NCBI GenBank assembly: GCA_035457105.1
Contig: DATIBX010000836.1
Location: 5,488 to 69,487, forward strand
Source of the DNA: PSRF01 sp035457105
GTDB lineage: Bacteria > Acidobacteriota > Blastocatellia > Pyrinomonadales > Pyrinomonadaceae
DNA: 64,000 nt
Reading direction: 5' to 3'
The position numbers and the translations under genes are program-made. The stretch's first letter is position 1, and every line of letters starts with the position of its first letter. This document shows, piece after piece, positions 42,813-51,602 of the stretch. The notes under the pieces were generated by a model. That model made no database searches. It had not been told where the DNA came from and worked only from the letters and a program-made list of their open reading frames with translations.

Positions 42813-44293
42813 TGAAACGACAAATACGAATTATCGCTTTGATCGCTGCGTTAATTTTTAGTGTCTCGAATAGCCTGGCACAGACGCCACAACCGCTCGA
42901 CCGAACTAAGATTCCTCCGCCGGGACCGGCTCCGATGTTGCGCGTGCCGACCTGGACCAAGTCACAGCTGACCAATGGTGCATTGCTGATTGTTTCGGAA
43001 AGACACAATCTTCCGCTGGTATCTTTCACTATTACTTTCGTCGGCGGTTCAAATCAGTTTGAGCCTGTTGGGAAGCGGGGATTGGCGAATATGACCAGCG
43101 CCATGTTGACTGAAGGTACAACTACTAAGTCGGGAGATCAGTTGTCAGACGCGTTGCAGCTACTTGGCACGACCGTGAATGCCAACATTAGTGGTGAGGA
43201 AGGAGCGATTGGATTTCTCTCAACCACGAGCAATTTCGAACCTACTCTCGCGATCCTGACCGACATGATGCTGAACTCGACCTTTCCTGGAGACGCCCTC
43301 GAGCGGCTGCGAGGTCGTACGCTTGTTGGTCTAACGCAGGCTAAAGACCAACCAACAGTGGTGGGCGCACAAGTGTTCGCCAAAGTTCTTTATGGCGATG
43401 CACATCCTTACGGACAACGCGCCACCGAAGCCTCGATCAAAGCAATCTCGCGCGATGATGTGGTGGCCTTTGAGAAAGCGTATTTTCAGCCGGGTCGCGC
43501 CATCATCACAGTAGTTGGTGATATTAGTCCAATCAAAGCAAAAAGCGTTGTCGAAAAGACGCTGGCTGGCTGGACCAAAGCAGGCGACAAGCCGGCCTTT
43601 AGCTACCCACAACTGCCGGAACTTCAGCCCGCCAAGATTTATCTGGTTGATAAGCCTAAAGCTGCCCAATCGGTGGTAAATATCGGTTTGCCTGGTCCTT
43701 CCAGAAATACGCCCGACTACTTTGCGCTGCAGGTGCTGAACACAATACTCGGTGGGCAATTTCAATCTCGACTTAACGCTAACATTCGTGAACAGAAAGG
43801 CTACAGTTACGGCGTTAATTCGGTGTTCCAGTATGGAAAGGGACCTGGTCCATTTCGCGCCGGTGGGTCAATCATCTCAACCAAAACCGATTTGGCTCTG
43901 ATTGAATTCATGAAGGAGTTGCGGGGTATTACTGGAGAGAAACCGGTCACCGACGAAGAGCTGAAGACGGCGAAAGAGTCACTGGTCCAGGGGCTGCCGC
44001 AACGTTTTGCATCCGTTGGAGCAATCAGCACCTCGATCACAAGTCTGGTAGTACAGAGTTTGCCCGACGACTATTTCCAAAGTTACGCGAAGAACGTCCA
44101 GGCTGTAACTAAGGATGATCTGTTACGAGTGGCGAAGCGGTATATCGACCTCAATCATCTCGCGATTGTGATTGTAGGAGATCGTACTTTAATCGAAGCA
44201 CCGTTGAAGGCAACAAATATTGCTCCAATAACAGTACTCGACATCGATGGAAATCCTTCGACCGGCGGTGCAAGTTCAAGCACTGGAAATTAA
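42812..44293 (+). CDS. M16 family peptidase, non-catalytic partner
   Basis: The 493-aa protein has a signal peptide (about 1-24) followed by an M16 core. At the position of the zinc motif it reads RGLANMTSAML, so all three key residues are missing. The glycine-rich and arginine-bearing C-lobe (QFQSRLNANIREQKGYSYG) is kept, typical of the partner subunit that closes over substrate. Overlapping stop and start (TAATG) with the previous gene implies coupled synthesis of a heterodimer. Confidence 0.92.
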   Translation: MKRQIRIIALIAALIFSVSNSLAQTPQPLDRTKIPPPGPAPMLRVPTWTKSQLTNGALLIVSERHNLPLVSFTITFVGGSNQFEPVGKRGLANMTSAMLTEGTTTKSGDQLSDALQLLGTTVNANISGEEGAIGFLSTTSNFEPTLAILTDMMLNSTFPGDALERLRGRTLVGLTQAKDQPTVVGAQVFAKVLYGDAHPYGQRATEASIKAISRDDVVAFEKAYFQPGRAIITVVGDISPIKAKSVVEKTLAGWTKAGDKPAFSYPQLPELQPAKIYLVDKPKAAQSVVNIGLPGPSRNTPDYFALQVLNTILGGQFQSRLNANIREQKGYSYGVNSVFQYGKGPGPFRAGGSIISTKTDLALIEFMKELRGITGEKPVTDEELKTAKESLVQGLPQRFASVGAISTSITSLVVQSLPDDYFQSYAKNVQAVTKDDLLRVAKRYIDLNHLAIVIVGDRTLIEAPLKATNIAPITVLDIDGNPSTGGASSSTGN

Positions 44294-44327
44294 ATGCGTC
44301 CATCGGGCAACTTGGGATCAAATTTGG

Positions 44328-44358
44328 AGGGGGCGCCCACGGAGTGGCGCCCCTACAA
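44328..44358. repeat. GGGCGCCCACGGAGT repeat, copy 4
   Basis: The unit GGGCGCCCACGGAGTGGCGC followed by CCCTACAA. Its end supplies the TAG stop codon of the minus-strand monooxygenase gene. It matches the three copies at 23893-24069. Confidence 0.85.
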
Positions 44359-45582
44359 CTTAATTGCGTTGGCGTCGTACGCGAAGATGAGATCCATTAG
44401 GCGGTGAAGGACAGCTTCTGGGACGAGCGACAGCATGCTTCTGCGAAGCGCTCTGCCAAAAATGCTTTCCCATTGGCCCACATTTCCGTAGATGCGAGAA
44501 CACCTCGCAATCCTGGTGGTCCGGCCACGCCGCAGTCGTTCATACCTCGTAAAGGCTTCTTCCGGAGCAAACTCGTTAAGGCAACGCGCCAGCACCATTG
44601 CGTCTTCTATTGCCTGGCATCCGCCCTGCCCGAGATTGGGAGTCGTGGGATGGATCGCATCGCCAAGGAGAGTTAAAGCAGCAGACGACCAGATGCCACT
44701 TGGTGGCCGATCAAATGCGCCGGTTTTTAGAATTGATGACGATGGTGTTGATTCGATCAGTTGCAATACTGGCCGAAACCAACCATCAAACATTCGCAGT
44801 AGCTCACGCTGAACATCTTGCGTCGGTAGAGCTCGCTCGCCGAGTTTCCACCTGGTTGGAGTTGTCCGCTCGCTGACCGTCGTACTGGTGTTTGCCGCGT
44901 TGACTGTGGCCCACCAGCCGATCTTTCCTGATCCAACTGGGCCCATACCAAATCGTTTACCCTTACCCTGGACCTCAACTGCAGTTCCAGCACTAAGGGA
45001 TCCGGGACGGACGCTCGAGATGCCGCGCCAGACTGTATAGCCACGATAAATTGGTGCGGCCTCTTTGATCAACTCAGAGCGTACGCGCGAATGAATGCCG
45101 TCAGCTCCAATCAACACATCGGATTCCACAACATTCCCGTTACTAAAGGTCGTGGTGACTGTTTTGTCCGAAAATTTGTAATCGACCAGCATATTGCCCA
45201 GATGGATGCATGAGGCAGGCAAAGCATCGACCAGGATCTTTTGCAGGTCCGCGCGATGAACTCCAATAGATGGAATCTTGGAGCTTCTGAAATCTATGTT
45301 ATTAATCAGCCTGCCGTGTTGATCGACCCATCGAATCTGTTCGATCACACCGGCTTTCGACAGCACTTGATCTTCAAGCTTTAGTTTTTGTAAGACACGA
45401 ATTGCGTTTGGCCAGAGCGCGATGGCTGATCCGACATCGAGTAGTACCGGGGCCTGCTCAAAAATCTCCGGTGTGAATCCGAATTGTCGCAGTGCGATCG
45501 CGGTAGTCAGGCCACCTATGCCGGCGCCGATGATTGCTATGCGAGGTCGTTCCTGGTCAGGTGACTGAGGAGCACTGGTCAT
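44353..45582 (-). CDS. FAD-dependent aromatic-type monooxygenase
   Basis: The 409-aa protein is a group A flavoprotein hydroxylase. It has the N-terminal FAD motif IIGAGIGGLTTAIAL, the DG motif GADGIHSRVRS and the second FAD motif LGDAIHPTTPNLGQGGCQAIEDA. Relatives include salicylate hydroxylase-like, FAD-binding_3 and zeaxanthin-epoxidase-like enzymes; the substrate is not readable. No reductase is needed because NAD(P)H binds to the same chain. It stands alone; a repeat overlaps its stop codon. Confidence 0.9.
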   Translation of the reverse strand: MTSAPQSPDQERPRIAIIGAGIGGLTTAIALRQFGFTPEIFEQAPVLLDVGSAIALWPNAIRVLQKLKLEDQVLSKAGVIEQIRWVDQHGRLINNIDFRSSKIPSIGVHRADLQKILVDALPASCIHLGNMLVDYKFSDKTVTTTFSNGNVVESDVLIGADGIHSRVRSELIKEAAPIYRGYTVWRGISSVRPGSLSAGTAVEVQGKGKRFGMGPVGSGKIGWWATVNAANTSTTVSERTTPTRWKLGERALPTQDVQRELLRMFDGWFRPVLQLIESTPSSSILKTGAFDRPPSGIWSSAALTLLGDAIHPTTPNLGQGGCQAIEDAMVLARCLNEFAPEEAFTRYERLRRGRTTRIARCSRIYGNVGQWESIFGRALRRSMLSLVPEAVLHRLMDLIFAYDANAIKL

Positions 45583-45703
45583 TGGTTATCGATCGTTAGT
45601 CATTTCCCGTTATCAGTCCAGCCTCAATTTTGAATCAATTTCAGCTGGGCTTGGACCAAAGGAGAGATGATAGATGGCAAATCGACAATGACCAATAGTT
45701 TTT

Positions 45704-46636
45704 TCAGGCGCACCAACGTAAGTCGGCCACGCAAAACGGTTCGGGCGAGGGAAGACCATTCCGGATCTGTTCCGGGGTGAACTTCCTGGTGGGAATAAGG
45801 TCGTATGGCAAACGAACAACCGGAGTCGCTGGCTCAACGATTCCTTCAGAAAGTATTCGTATTTGAGCAAGTGATGCCAAAGGTATCTTCATTGTTGACT
45901 CAAACACGCGGGCCAGGATTCGATGGCACCATACTGGAAGGGGAAATATCAGAGGCTGCTTTCCAACCACTTCCGCCACCCGCCGCACAGCTTCTCTTAA
46001 ATAGATCTCTTCTGCGCCCATAACTGCCACCGTCTGTCGTTTTAGACGTAAGTCGACCAGCGAGGCTCGTATCACCTGGACCAAATCCTCGACTGCCAGC
46101 GGCCGGCATGGCTGATCTTTTAAACCTACAAGTGGGAAAATCGGGAAAGTGTAAAGTGCATGACTAAGATGGTCTAGCATATGATCACCCCGACCAAAAA
46201 CGACCCCTGCTTTGATCACCGTGTAGTCGAGTCCGGAATTTCTCACTATCTCTTCTGCTTCCCATTTAGACTCGTGATAGGAAGAACCACAGCTTGGTCG
46301 GGCGCGCAGGAAGCTCATCAATACAGCTCTTTTTACCCTGGCAATTTGAGCAGCCTTTACAACGTTCCTCGTTCCTTCGACATGAACTTGCCGAAAAGTG
46401 CTGTTTCCTATCTCTCGATTAACTCCGGCACAGTGGGCCACCGCCTCACAACCCCTTAACACCGTCTCCAGAAAATGAACATCCGAGAGATCCGTGGCGA
46501 TGGAGGTGACACGTTCGTTATCGTATGGAGGCTGACTCCTATGGTCCAACAAAACTAGTTCATGACCTTCTGTTAAGAGTCGACTAGTCAGGTGAGTTCC
46601 CACAAACCCAGCGGCACCGGTAATTGCTATTTTCAT
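45704..46636 (-). CDS. NAD-dependent epimerase/dehydratase family protein
   Basis: About 310 aa from the ATG at 46636, chosen for the GGAGGT five bases upstream and because the Rossmann motif ITGAAGFVGTHL then starts at the N-terminus. It is an extended/atypical SDR: DHRSQPPYDNERV, AHCAGVNREIGN and the partial active site SYHESKWEAEEIV (YxxxK in which His-Glu-Ser separate Tyr and Lys). Substrates could be nucleotide sugars or hydrophobic ketones, as in complex I-associated or NmrA-like members. It is the last gene of the TetR-controlled run. Confidence 0.85.
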   Translation of the reverse strand: MKIAITGAAGFVGTHLTSRLLTEGHELVLLDHRSQPPYDNERVTSIATDLSDVHFLETVLRGCEAVAHCAGVNREIGNSTFRQVHVEGTRNVVKAAQIARVKRAVLMSFLRARPSCGSSYHESKWEAEEIVRNSGLDYTVIKAGVVFGRGDHMLDHLSHALYTFPIFPLVGLKDQPCRPLAVEDLVQVIRASLVDLRLKRQTVAVMGAEEIYLREAVRRVAEVVGKQPLIFPLPVWCHRILARVFESTMKIPLASLAQIRILSEGIVEPATPVVRLPYDLIPTRKFTPEQIRNGLPSPEPFCVADLRWCA

Positions 46637-46717
46637 TTTGTACCTCCACATTCCACCGCACATTCCTGTTGCCAAAATCTCATGCGTTCTCCGAGAAAAT
46701 GATGAAAAGCCGACCGA

Positions 46718-47467
46718 TCAATCTGATTGTTTGCGTCGTTCTTCATCGTCTTTCCCCTGTATTTCATCTTCGGCTGTAGCGGCTTCCCGCAGTTCTTCAA
46801 CCAATCGCAGGGCTTGCTTTCGCAGCGGCATCATGAATGGATTGCTGGCGAGTGAGATTAGCTTGTCGAGTAGATCGACTGTGTGATCAATCAGTCGAAA
46901 CGTGCGCCGGTGCTTTGGCGAGGGGTCGTGAATCCAAAACAAGATTATGCCCAGGTGATAGACCCAGAGCAGATAAGCCAACTCCGCGCGGAGATCTTTT
47001 GGTATCCGAGCTTTCGATCCTTCCACAACTTGCTCAAACAGCTCAATACTTTCCATACGGACTGGATCTGACTCTTCCGCAAATGGATTGAGTGGGCTTC
47101 CTGGATTGGCGGCCGTCTTGAAAAGCACGCCCGCAAACTCGTGATACGGCTTCAGGGTTTCGATCTTCAGCCGCATCACTGTCAACAGGCGTGCTTTCAG
47201 TGAGGTCTCATCTTGCAAAGCAGGTAGCACAGCAGCGAGATGTTGTTCGTGGGTGCGATGATAAAACGCCTGGATCAAATACTCCTTTGAGTGAAAGTAA
47301 TAGTAAGCGTTTCCCAGCGAGAGATTTGCCTTCTCGGCGATCGCTCGCATGGTGGTCTGCTCATAACCGCGCTCCTGAAACATCTCGAGCGCAGTCTCGA
47401 GGATCAGCGCTTTGGTCTGATCGCCCTTGGGAGTTTTGATCTTTCTCTTTTTAGGAGTTGCACCCAT
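46718..47467 (-). CDS. TetR-family transcriptional regulator
   Basis: The 249-aa protein has an N-terminal helix-turn-helix (about 17-62: ILETALEMFQERGYEQTTMRAIAEKANLSLGNAYYYF) broken here for length, and a helical ligand-binding C-domain (about 75-235). It is slightly longer than average, with a charged tail. It lies 7 bp downstream of the DCC gene and 81 bp upstream of the SDR gene. Two TTGAAC/GTTCAA palindromes at the operon promoter are its likely operators, giving autoregulation. Confidence 0.92.
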   Translation of the reverse strand: MGATPKKRKIKTPKGDQTKALILETALEMFQERGYEQTTMRAIAEKANLSLGNAYYYFHSKEYLIQAFYHRTHEQHLAAVLPALQDETSLKARLLTVMRLKIETLKPYHEFAGVLFKTAANPGSPLNPFAEESDPVRMESIELFEQVVEGSKARIPKDLRAELAYLLWVYHLGIILFWIHDPSPKHRRTFRLIDHTVDLLDKLISLASNPFMMPLRKQALRLVEELREAATAEDEIQGKDDEERRKQSD

Positions 47468-47474
47468 TTCCTTA

Positions 47475-47840
47475 CTACCTGGTTAAACCGGCGACCTTGC
47501 CTATTTGGTAGCGGTTCTGCGATATGACTGAGACGACTTTCTTCGTGGTCGGTAACAATTCCGGCGTCGCTAACCTGTAGGCCCAATCCCGATATTGAGT
47601 CAGAGCCCATAAGACCATCAGCCACGCCTTTGGTCCAAAATAGACAGCTCCGTCATCACCAATCACGGTCAAGTCCTTCTTGGTCAGATCATGGTTTAGT
47701 CGCGGGTAACGCTTGCGAGCTTCCTCAGAGGCGCACGGAACGAATTGGAGTTCAATCAGCTTCGCCTGCTCGGCAAGCCAGTTATGCGCTCGTCTGCACA
47801 ATCCGCATTCCTGGTCATAGAGAACCGTGAGTGCGCGCAT
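47475..47840 (-). CDS. DCC-family thiol-disulfide oxidoreductase (DUF393)
   Basis: About 121 aa from the ATG at 47840 (MRALTVLYDQECGLC), where a CAGGAGG ribosome site lies just upstream; a longer frame would overlap the preceding gene. CxxC is at 12-15 and the LQFVPCAS segment follows, as in the family. The function is presumed thiol redox. It is embedded between a small membrane protein and the TetR gene in one operon. Confidence 0.85.
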   Translation of the reverse strand: MRALTVLYDQECGLCRRAHNWLAEQAKLIELQFVPCASEEARKRYPRLNHDLTKKDLTVIGDDGAVYFGPKAWLMVLWALTQYRDWAYRLATPELLPTTKKVVSVISQNRYQIGKVAGLTR

Positions 47841-47841
47841 G

Positions 47842-48243
47842 TCATGCCTCCTGAACGTTGGTGAAGGCATCAGGTCCGATGGGCGGTAGGTTGTTATTAA
47901 CCGATTTGCGACGACGCATGCGGCTAAAGATGAAGAGATTGAAGAAGTGCATTGCGCCGAGCACGATTAGCACCATGCCAACCTTGACGGACAGCGCTTC
48001 AATTCCTTCTTGAGCATTGTTGACGGCATAGCCGAGCTTGAGAGCCATACTGACGTAGCCAAAATTGATTAGATAGAACCCGACCACGAGCAGGTGATTC
48101 ACCGAGTCGCCGAGTGCCTCGTTGCCATGAAAGACGTCGACAAGGAAAACCCGCCCATTTTTGTGGAGCGTACGCGCCACCCAAATTGTCAGAGAGATGC
48201 TGATGGCGAGGTAAATCAGGTAGGTCCATATTCCGATTGTCAT
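47842..48243 (-). CDS. Small three-helix membrane protein in TetR operon
   Basis: About 133 aa from the ATG at 48243, with AAGGAGG eight bases upstream. Membrane helices lie at about 5-25, 45-68 and 85-108; the C-terminal tail starts RMRRRKSVNNN. I recognise no named family. It is the first gene of the operon and is followed by the DCC gene with stop and start codons almost touching, so the two may form a membrane-linked redox pair. Confidence 0.75.
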   Translation of the reverse strand: MTIGIWTYLIYLAISISLTIWVARTLHKNGRVFLVDVFHGNEALGDSVNHLLVVGFYLINFGYVSMALKLGYAVNNAQEGIEALSVKVGMVLIVLGAMHFFNLFIFSRMRRRKSVNNNLPPIGPDAFTNVQEA

Positions 48244-48265
48244 TGATCGCCTCCTTCTCGCGTTT

Positions 48266-48340
48266 TTGAACGCGTTCAACTAACGGCAGATTACGCTTGT
48301 GCCGGAGTGGTGTCAAGAGGAATTTTGAACTGGTTCAAAA
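48266..48340 (-). promoter_or_regulatory. TetR-operon promoter with two flanking palindromes
   Basis: On the minus strand TTGACA (complement of 48311-48316), 17 bases and TAATCT (complement of 48288-48293). One perfect palindrome, TTGAACGCGTTCAA (48266-48279), lies just downstream of the start site. A second, TTTTGAAC-TG-GTTCAAAA (48323-48340), lies just upstream of the -35. Their centres are 59 bp apart. This is a typical arrangement for TetR-type repression. Confidence 0.8.
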
Positions 48341-48501
48341 AGCTCTTAACCCGCCCGGAATTCCATTGTGTGTATACCCATTCGCCCGCACAATCCGCGC
48401 CTTTCGGACGGGCCTGTATTGAAAGTCCCTGCTCATGAGGACATGAGCGAGGTAATGGTAGGTCCCACAGCGCAGCTGTGGCCGCAAACAATCATCCGAT
48501 C

Positions 48502-48623
48502 TGCTGGAACGGTCAGTACCGTGGCGCGGTAGCGTCGGGTTAGCCCCATATTCCCTGGCCGCTTGATGATAAGTCGAGGCCCACCCGACGCTACTCTCGT
48601 TTCGGTACTGACCAATTCCAGCA
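48502..48623. repeat. Long inverted repeat, TGCTGGAA-type ends
   Basis: The left arm (48502-48540, with GGTCAGTACCG and GTAGCGTCGGGT) and the right arm (48583-48623, with ACCCGACGCTAC and CGGTACTGACC, ending TTCCAGCA) are inverted with a few mismatches around a 42-base spacer. No ORF lies inside. The rest of 48341-49012 shows nothing I can assign. It may be a MITE-like relic or a repeat of its own family. Confidence 0.75.
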
Positions 48624-49012
48624 TTGCTCAGTAATTCGAATGGTTCTTAATGCACGCCTCTCACGTATCGACTTCGTCAGAAAAATAAGAAGTTGATTGT
48701 TTGTTCCACAGAGAGAAGATCCCTAAACCCTCCGAGCGTTTTGCTGAACTTGACTAGCGAGCTTCCCCAAATATGTGGTGTGAACTGAAAGCGCACACGC
48801 CAGTAATTTCGGTGGCCTCGCGATGTACTATCGTCGAACTCGACCCAAGGTGCTTCTTAAACCGTTAGCGATTTCCTTGAACAACTGGCCACTTCGATAG
48901 GTGTCGCTACTTGGCACCATTGTTGCTGTTCGCTAATCGTTCTCGCATTTCGAAATTTCGTTTTTGAACCCAGACGCTGGTCTCGGCTAGAAGACTTTGG
49001 AGGACTACCAAG

Positions 49013-49663
49013 ATGTTTCCAATTGGTGATGACGATTCGCAGCGGCGCACTTTTCCAATCGTCACGTATGTGCTGATTGTTCTGAATGTTCTCTTCTTCC
49101 TGGTGGAGCTGAATGGTGGTGAAAGTTTCATCATGCAGTGGTCACTCGTGCCAAGAAGATTTATGGCAAACCCCGCTGGTGACTTCCCCACTGTATTTAC
49201 TTCAATGTTTATGCATGCAGGATGGGTCCACTTACTTGGGAACATGCTCTATCTCTGGATCTTTGGCGATAACGTTGAGGACCAGTTTGGTCATGCGAAG
49301 TTTCTGATCTTTTATTTGCTGTGTGGTATAGCAGCGACTTTTGCGCAGATGTTATTCAACTCCGGGTCGAGCGTTCCCAATCTTGGAGCTTCGGGCGCAA
49401 TAGCGGGCGTATTAGGTGCTTACATCATCCTATTCCCGAAAGGTCAGGTGAGAGTTTTGATGGGTAGAGGAATCATTCCGATGCCGGCGTTGGTGGTGAT
49501 TGGTTTATGGATTGTCCTCCAACTCGTGAGTGGAATTGGATCGATTTCTCAGAGTGCTGACACCGGTGGAGTCGCTTATCTGGCTCACATCGGAGGATTC
49601 GTAGCAGGAATAGTATTGACGTTCCTGTTCAGAACTTCGAGTGCCAGGAGTGCAACCGTTTAA
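49013..49663 (+). CDS. Rhomboid family intramembrane serine protease
   Basis: The 216-aa protein has six hydrophobic helices. The catalytic Ser is S128 in LGASGAIAGVLG and the His is H192 in AHIGGF; the L1-loop motif HAGWVHLLGNMLYLWIFGDN is typical. It cleaves single-pass substrates within the inner membrane. A TGGAGGA ribosome site supports the start. It is convergent with the RNB-nuclease gene, with only 6 bp between. Confidence 0.93.
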   Translation: MFPIGDDDSQRRTFPIVTYVLIVLNVLFFLVELNGGESFIMQWSLVPRRFMANPAGDFPTVFTSMFMHAGWVHLLGNMLYLWIFGDNVEDQFGHAKFLIFYLLCGIAATFAQMLFNSGSSVPNLGASGAIAGVLGAYIILFPKGQVRVLMGRGIIPMPALVVIGLWIVLQLVSGIGSISQSADTGGVAYLAHIGGFVAGIVLTFLFRTSSARSATV

Positions 49664-49669
49664 GCTCGG

Positions 49670-51151
49670 TCACGCGTGACGAACAACCGCGAAATCGATA
49701 AAACCATTTGCAGGATCGGTTGATTGCAGTCTTACGCGTGCGTGTTGTCCAACTTTCAAGCCTTCCTTTCCACGGACCACAAGTCCATCGACAGGAGGCT
49801 TGATTGTGCGGACAAATGTTCCTTTAGGGGTAACTCCCGTCACAATCGAATCAAATTCCTCTCCGATTCGATTTTTCAACAAGACAGCAGCGGCGACTTT
49901 CCTCATTTTTCGCTCTACTTTTCGCGCAGCACTTTCACGTTCATTGCAGTGATCGGCGATCTGTTCTAATTCGGAAAACGAATAAGGAGTGTTGTTGGAC
50001 GACTGCGAACTCTTGAGTAGCCGCTGCGTGATCAGGTCTGCATAGCGACGGTTCGGAGCTGTTGAATGGATGTAGTTATGGACCGCGAGACCAAAGTGGC
50101 CCTCGCCGCGGTCCTCGGGACGCTGGGCGACATACTCGCCTGGGCCAAGGAGCTTAACGACGGCAAGTGAAAGGTCAGGAAAATGATCTGGATCTAACTT
50201 TCGCCTTCGTTCCAGAAATTCTGCTAGCGCTCGAGCATCCGGTTCGCCAGGCAGAGACTCGTGCAGTTCATCAGCCATTTCAACAATGCGCGGCCAATTT
50301 TCCGGCGTTCTTACGATTCGCTGGAGTGAAGTAACGCCGTGTGTGCCCAGATAATCTGACATCGAGACGTTTGCGGCAATCATGAAATTTTCAATGATGT
50401 CGCGCGCACTGTTTTGCTCGGTCACACTCAGGTCGACAACACTTCCATTCTCGTCCATCACGGGAGTGGTTTGAATCGTTTCTAACTCCAGTGCGCCGTT
50501 GGCTCGCCGAGTTGCCAGCAGACGCCTCGCGGCCTCGGCCTGCAGTTTGATTTGGTCCTCTAATTGCGCGATTTTGGTAATCGGCTCAGGAATTGTTCCA
50601 TTGTTGTCGAGCCATTTGCCTACCGAGTCGTATGATAGTTTCGCCTTGTTCCGGACCAATGCTGCATAGACTTCACGTGGGACAACCTGACCATCCTGGG
50701 GCACTCCAAATTCAATGATGACTGCCAGCCGATCTTGGTCCTGCACCAGCGATGTCACGTCCGTAGAGAGCTTCTCGGGAAGCATCGGAAACGTTCTTAC
50801 GCCCGTGTAAACTGAAGTTGTGTTCTCAAAAGCATGTAGGTCTACGGCAGAACCTTTGGCCACGTAAGAATCGACGTCAGCTATTCCAATGAAGACCTTA
50901 ATCTGGTCACCATTCTGTTCAACGTATTCAACCTGATCCAGGTCCTTTGACTCAACGTTATCGATTGAGGACCAGAGTAACCCTCGGAGATCGCGCACCG
51001 TGGGGCTCGCATGCGGGCTGTCACCGTTGAGTTTTGCCACTTCGGCCATCGCCGTAGGGGGAAAATCCGGTTCGAAGCCCTCGTGAATCATTGTGTTTCG
51101 CGCTATTTCAAGTAAGTTCAAATCTGACGAGTGGTTTTTGTTCTGAGTCAT
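49670..51151 (-). CDS. RNB-domain ribonuclease (RNase II/R family, short type)
   Basis: The 493-aa protein has an RNB catalytic domain (about 50-400) and a C-terminal S1-like module (about 420-490), but no N-terminal cold-shock domains. Active-site blocks are SIDNVESKDLDQ, GIADVDSYVAKGSAVD and APNRRYADLITQR. In canonical RNase II the first block ends DxDD; here the last Asp is Gln (DLDQ), as I recall from the Deinococcus-type RNB subgroup. It degrades RNA 3' to 5' in the family, but altered metal binding or activity is possible. Confidence 0.88.
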   Translation of the reverse strand: MTQNKNHSSDLNLLEIARNTMIHEGFEPDFPPTAMAEVAKLNGDSPHASPTVRDLRGLLWSSIDNVESKDLDQVEYVEQNGDQIKVFIGIADVDSYVAKGSAVDLHAFENTTSVYTGVRTFPMLPEKLSTDVTSLVQDQDRLAVIIEFGVPQDGQVVPREVYAALVRNKAKLSYDSVGKWLDNNGTIPEPITKIAQLEDQIKLQAEAARRLLATRRANGALELETIQTTPVMDENGSVVDLSVTEQNSARDIIENFMIAANVSMSDYLGTHGVTSLQRIVRTPENWPRIVEMADELHESLPGEPDARALAEFLERRRKLDPDHFPDLSLAVVKLLGPGEYVAQRPEDRGEGHFGLAVHNYIHSTAPNRRYADLITQRLLKSSQSSNNTPYSFSELEQIADHCNERESAARKVERKMRKVAAAVLLKNRIGEEFDSIVTGVTPKGTFVRTIKPPVDGLVVRGKEGLKVGQHARVRLQSTDPANGFIDFAVVRHA

Positions 51152-51602
51152 TAGTTTTCGCGTTTCTACACGGTTCTGCGGAGCGGTGAGTTCTTATCCC
51201 AGTTGGTTTGGTCCTGAAGGTCGACTGTCTAATTTTAGCAACCCCGGCTCATTGCTTACTGCTGTTTCTTACTCAATTTGCAGAGCAAAATCCAGTTGTC
51301 TCGACTTTTCCCTATCCCAACCACACTTTGATGCGAGCCACCTTCGGTTTTGACCGAACGCTTGATTGTTAAGTGACAATGGTGCATAGTTTCCGCGCCA
51401 ATCCTCTCTCGCTTATCGACGGTGTGCGTCTGGGCGGATCGACCGCGGACGTTGGGATGGTTCGAGAGCTGGACAATTTAAAAATCAGAAGCCGCTCGTT
51501 TAGAGCATCCGACCACCGGGTCCTTCGTCTGACTACCGTTTCTCCGAAGCAAATCCGATTCGTAGCTTCTTTAGTTTCCTGAAAAGGGGAAGAGGTAAGT
51601 AA
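51152..51602. other. 451-bp space upstream of RRM gene
   Basis: The space between the divergent RNB-nuclease and RRM-protein genes. A 69-codon plus-strand frame (51373-51582) lacks a ribosome site and recognisable features. A long untranslated leader for the RRM gene, as seen for cold-induced RNA-binding proteins, would fit, but I see no defined structure or promoter. Confidence 0.4.

Noticed and set aside
51373..51582. 69-codon ORF upstream of the RRM gene
   Set aside because: No ribosome site, no domain, composition unlike neighbouring genes; more likely untranslated leader.
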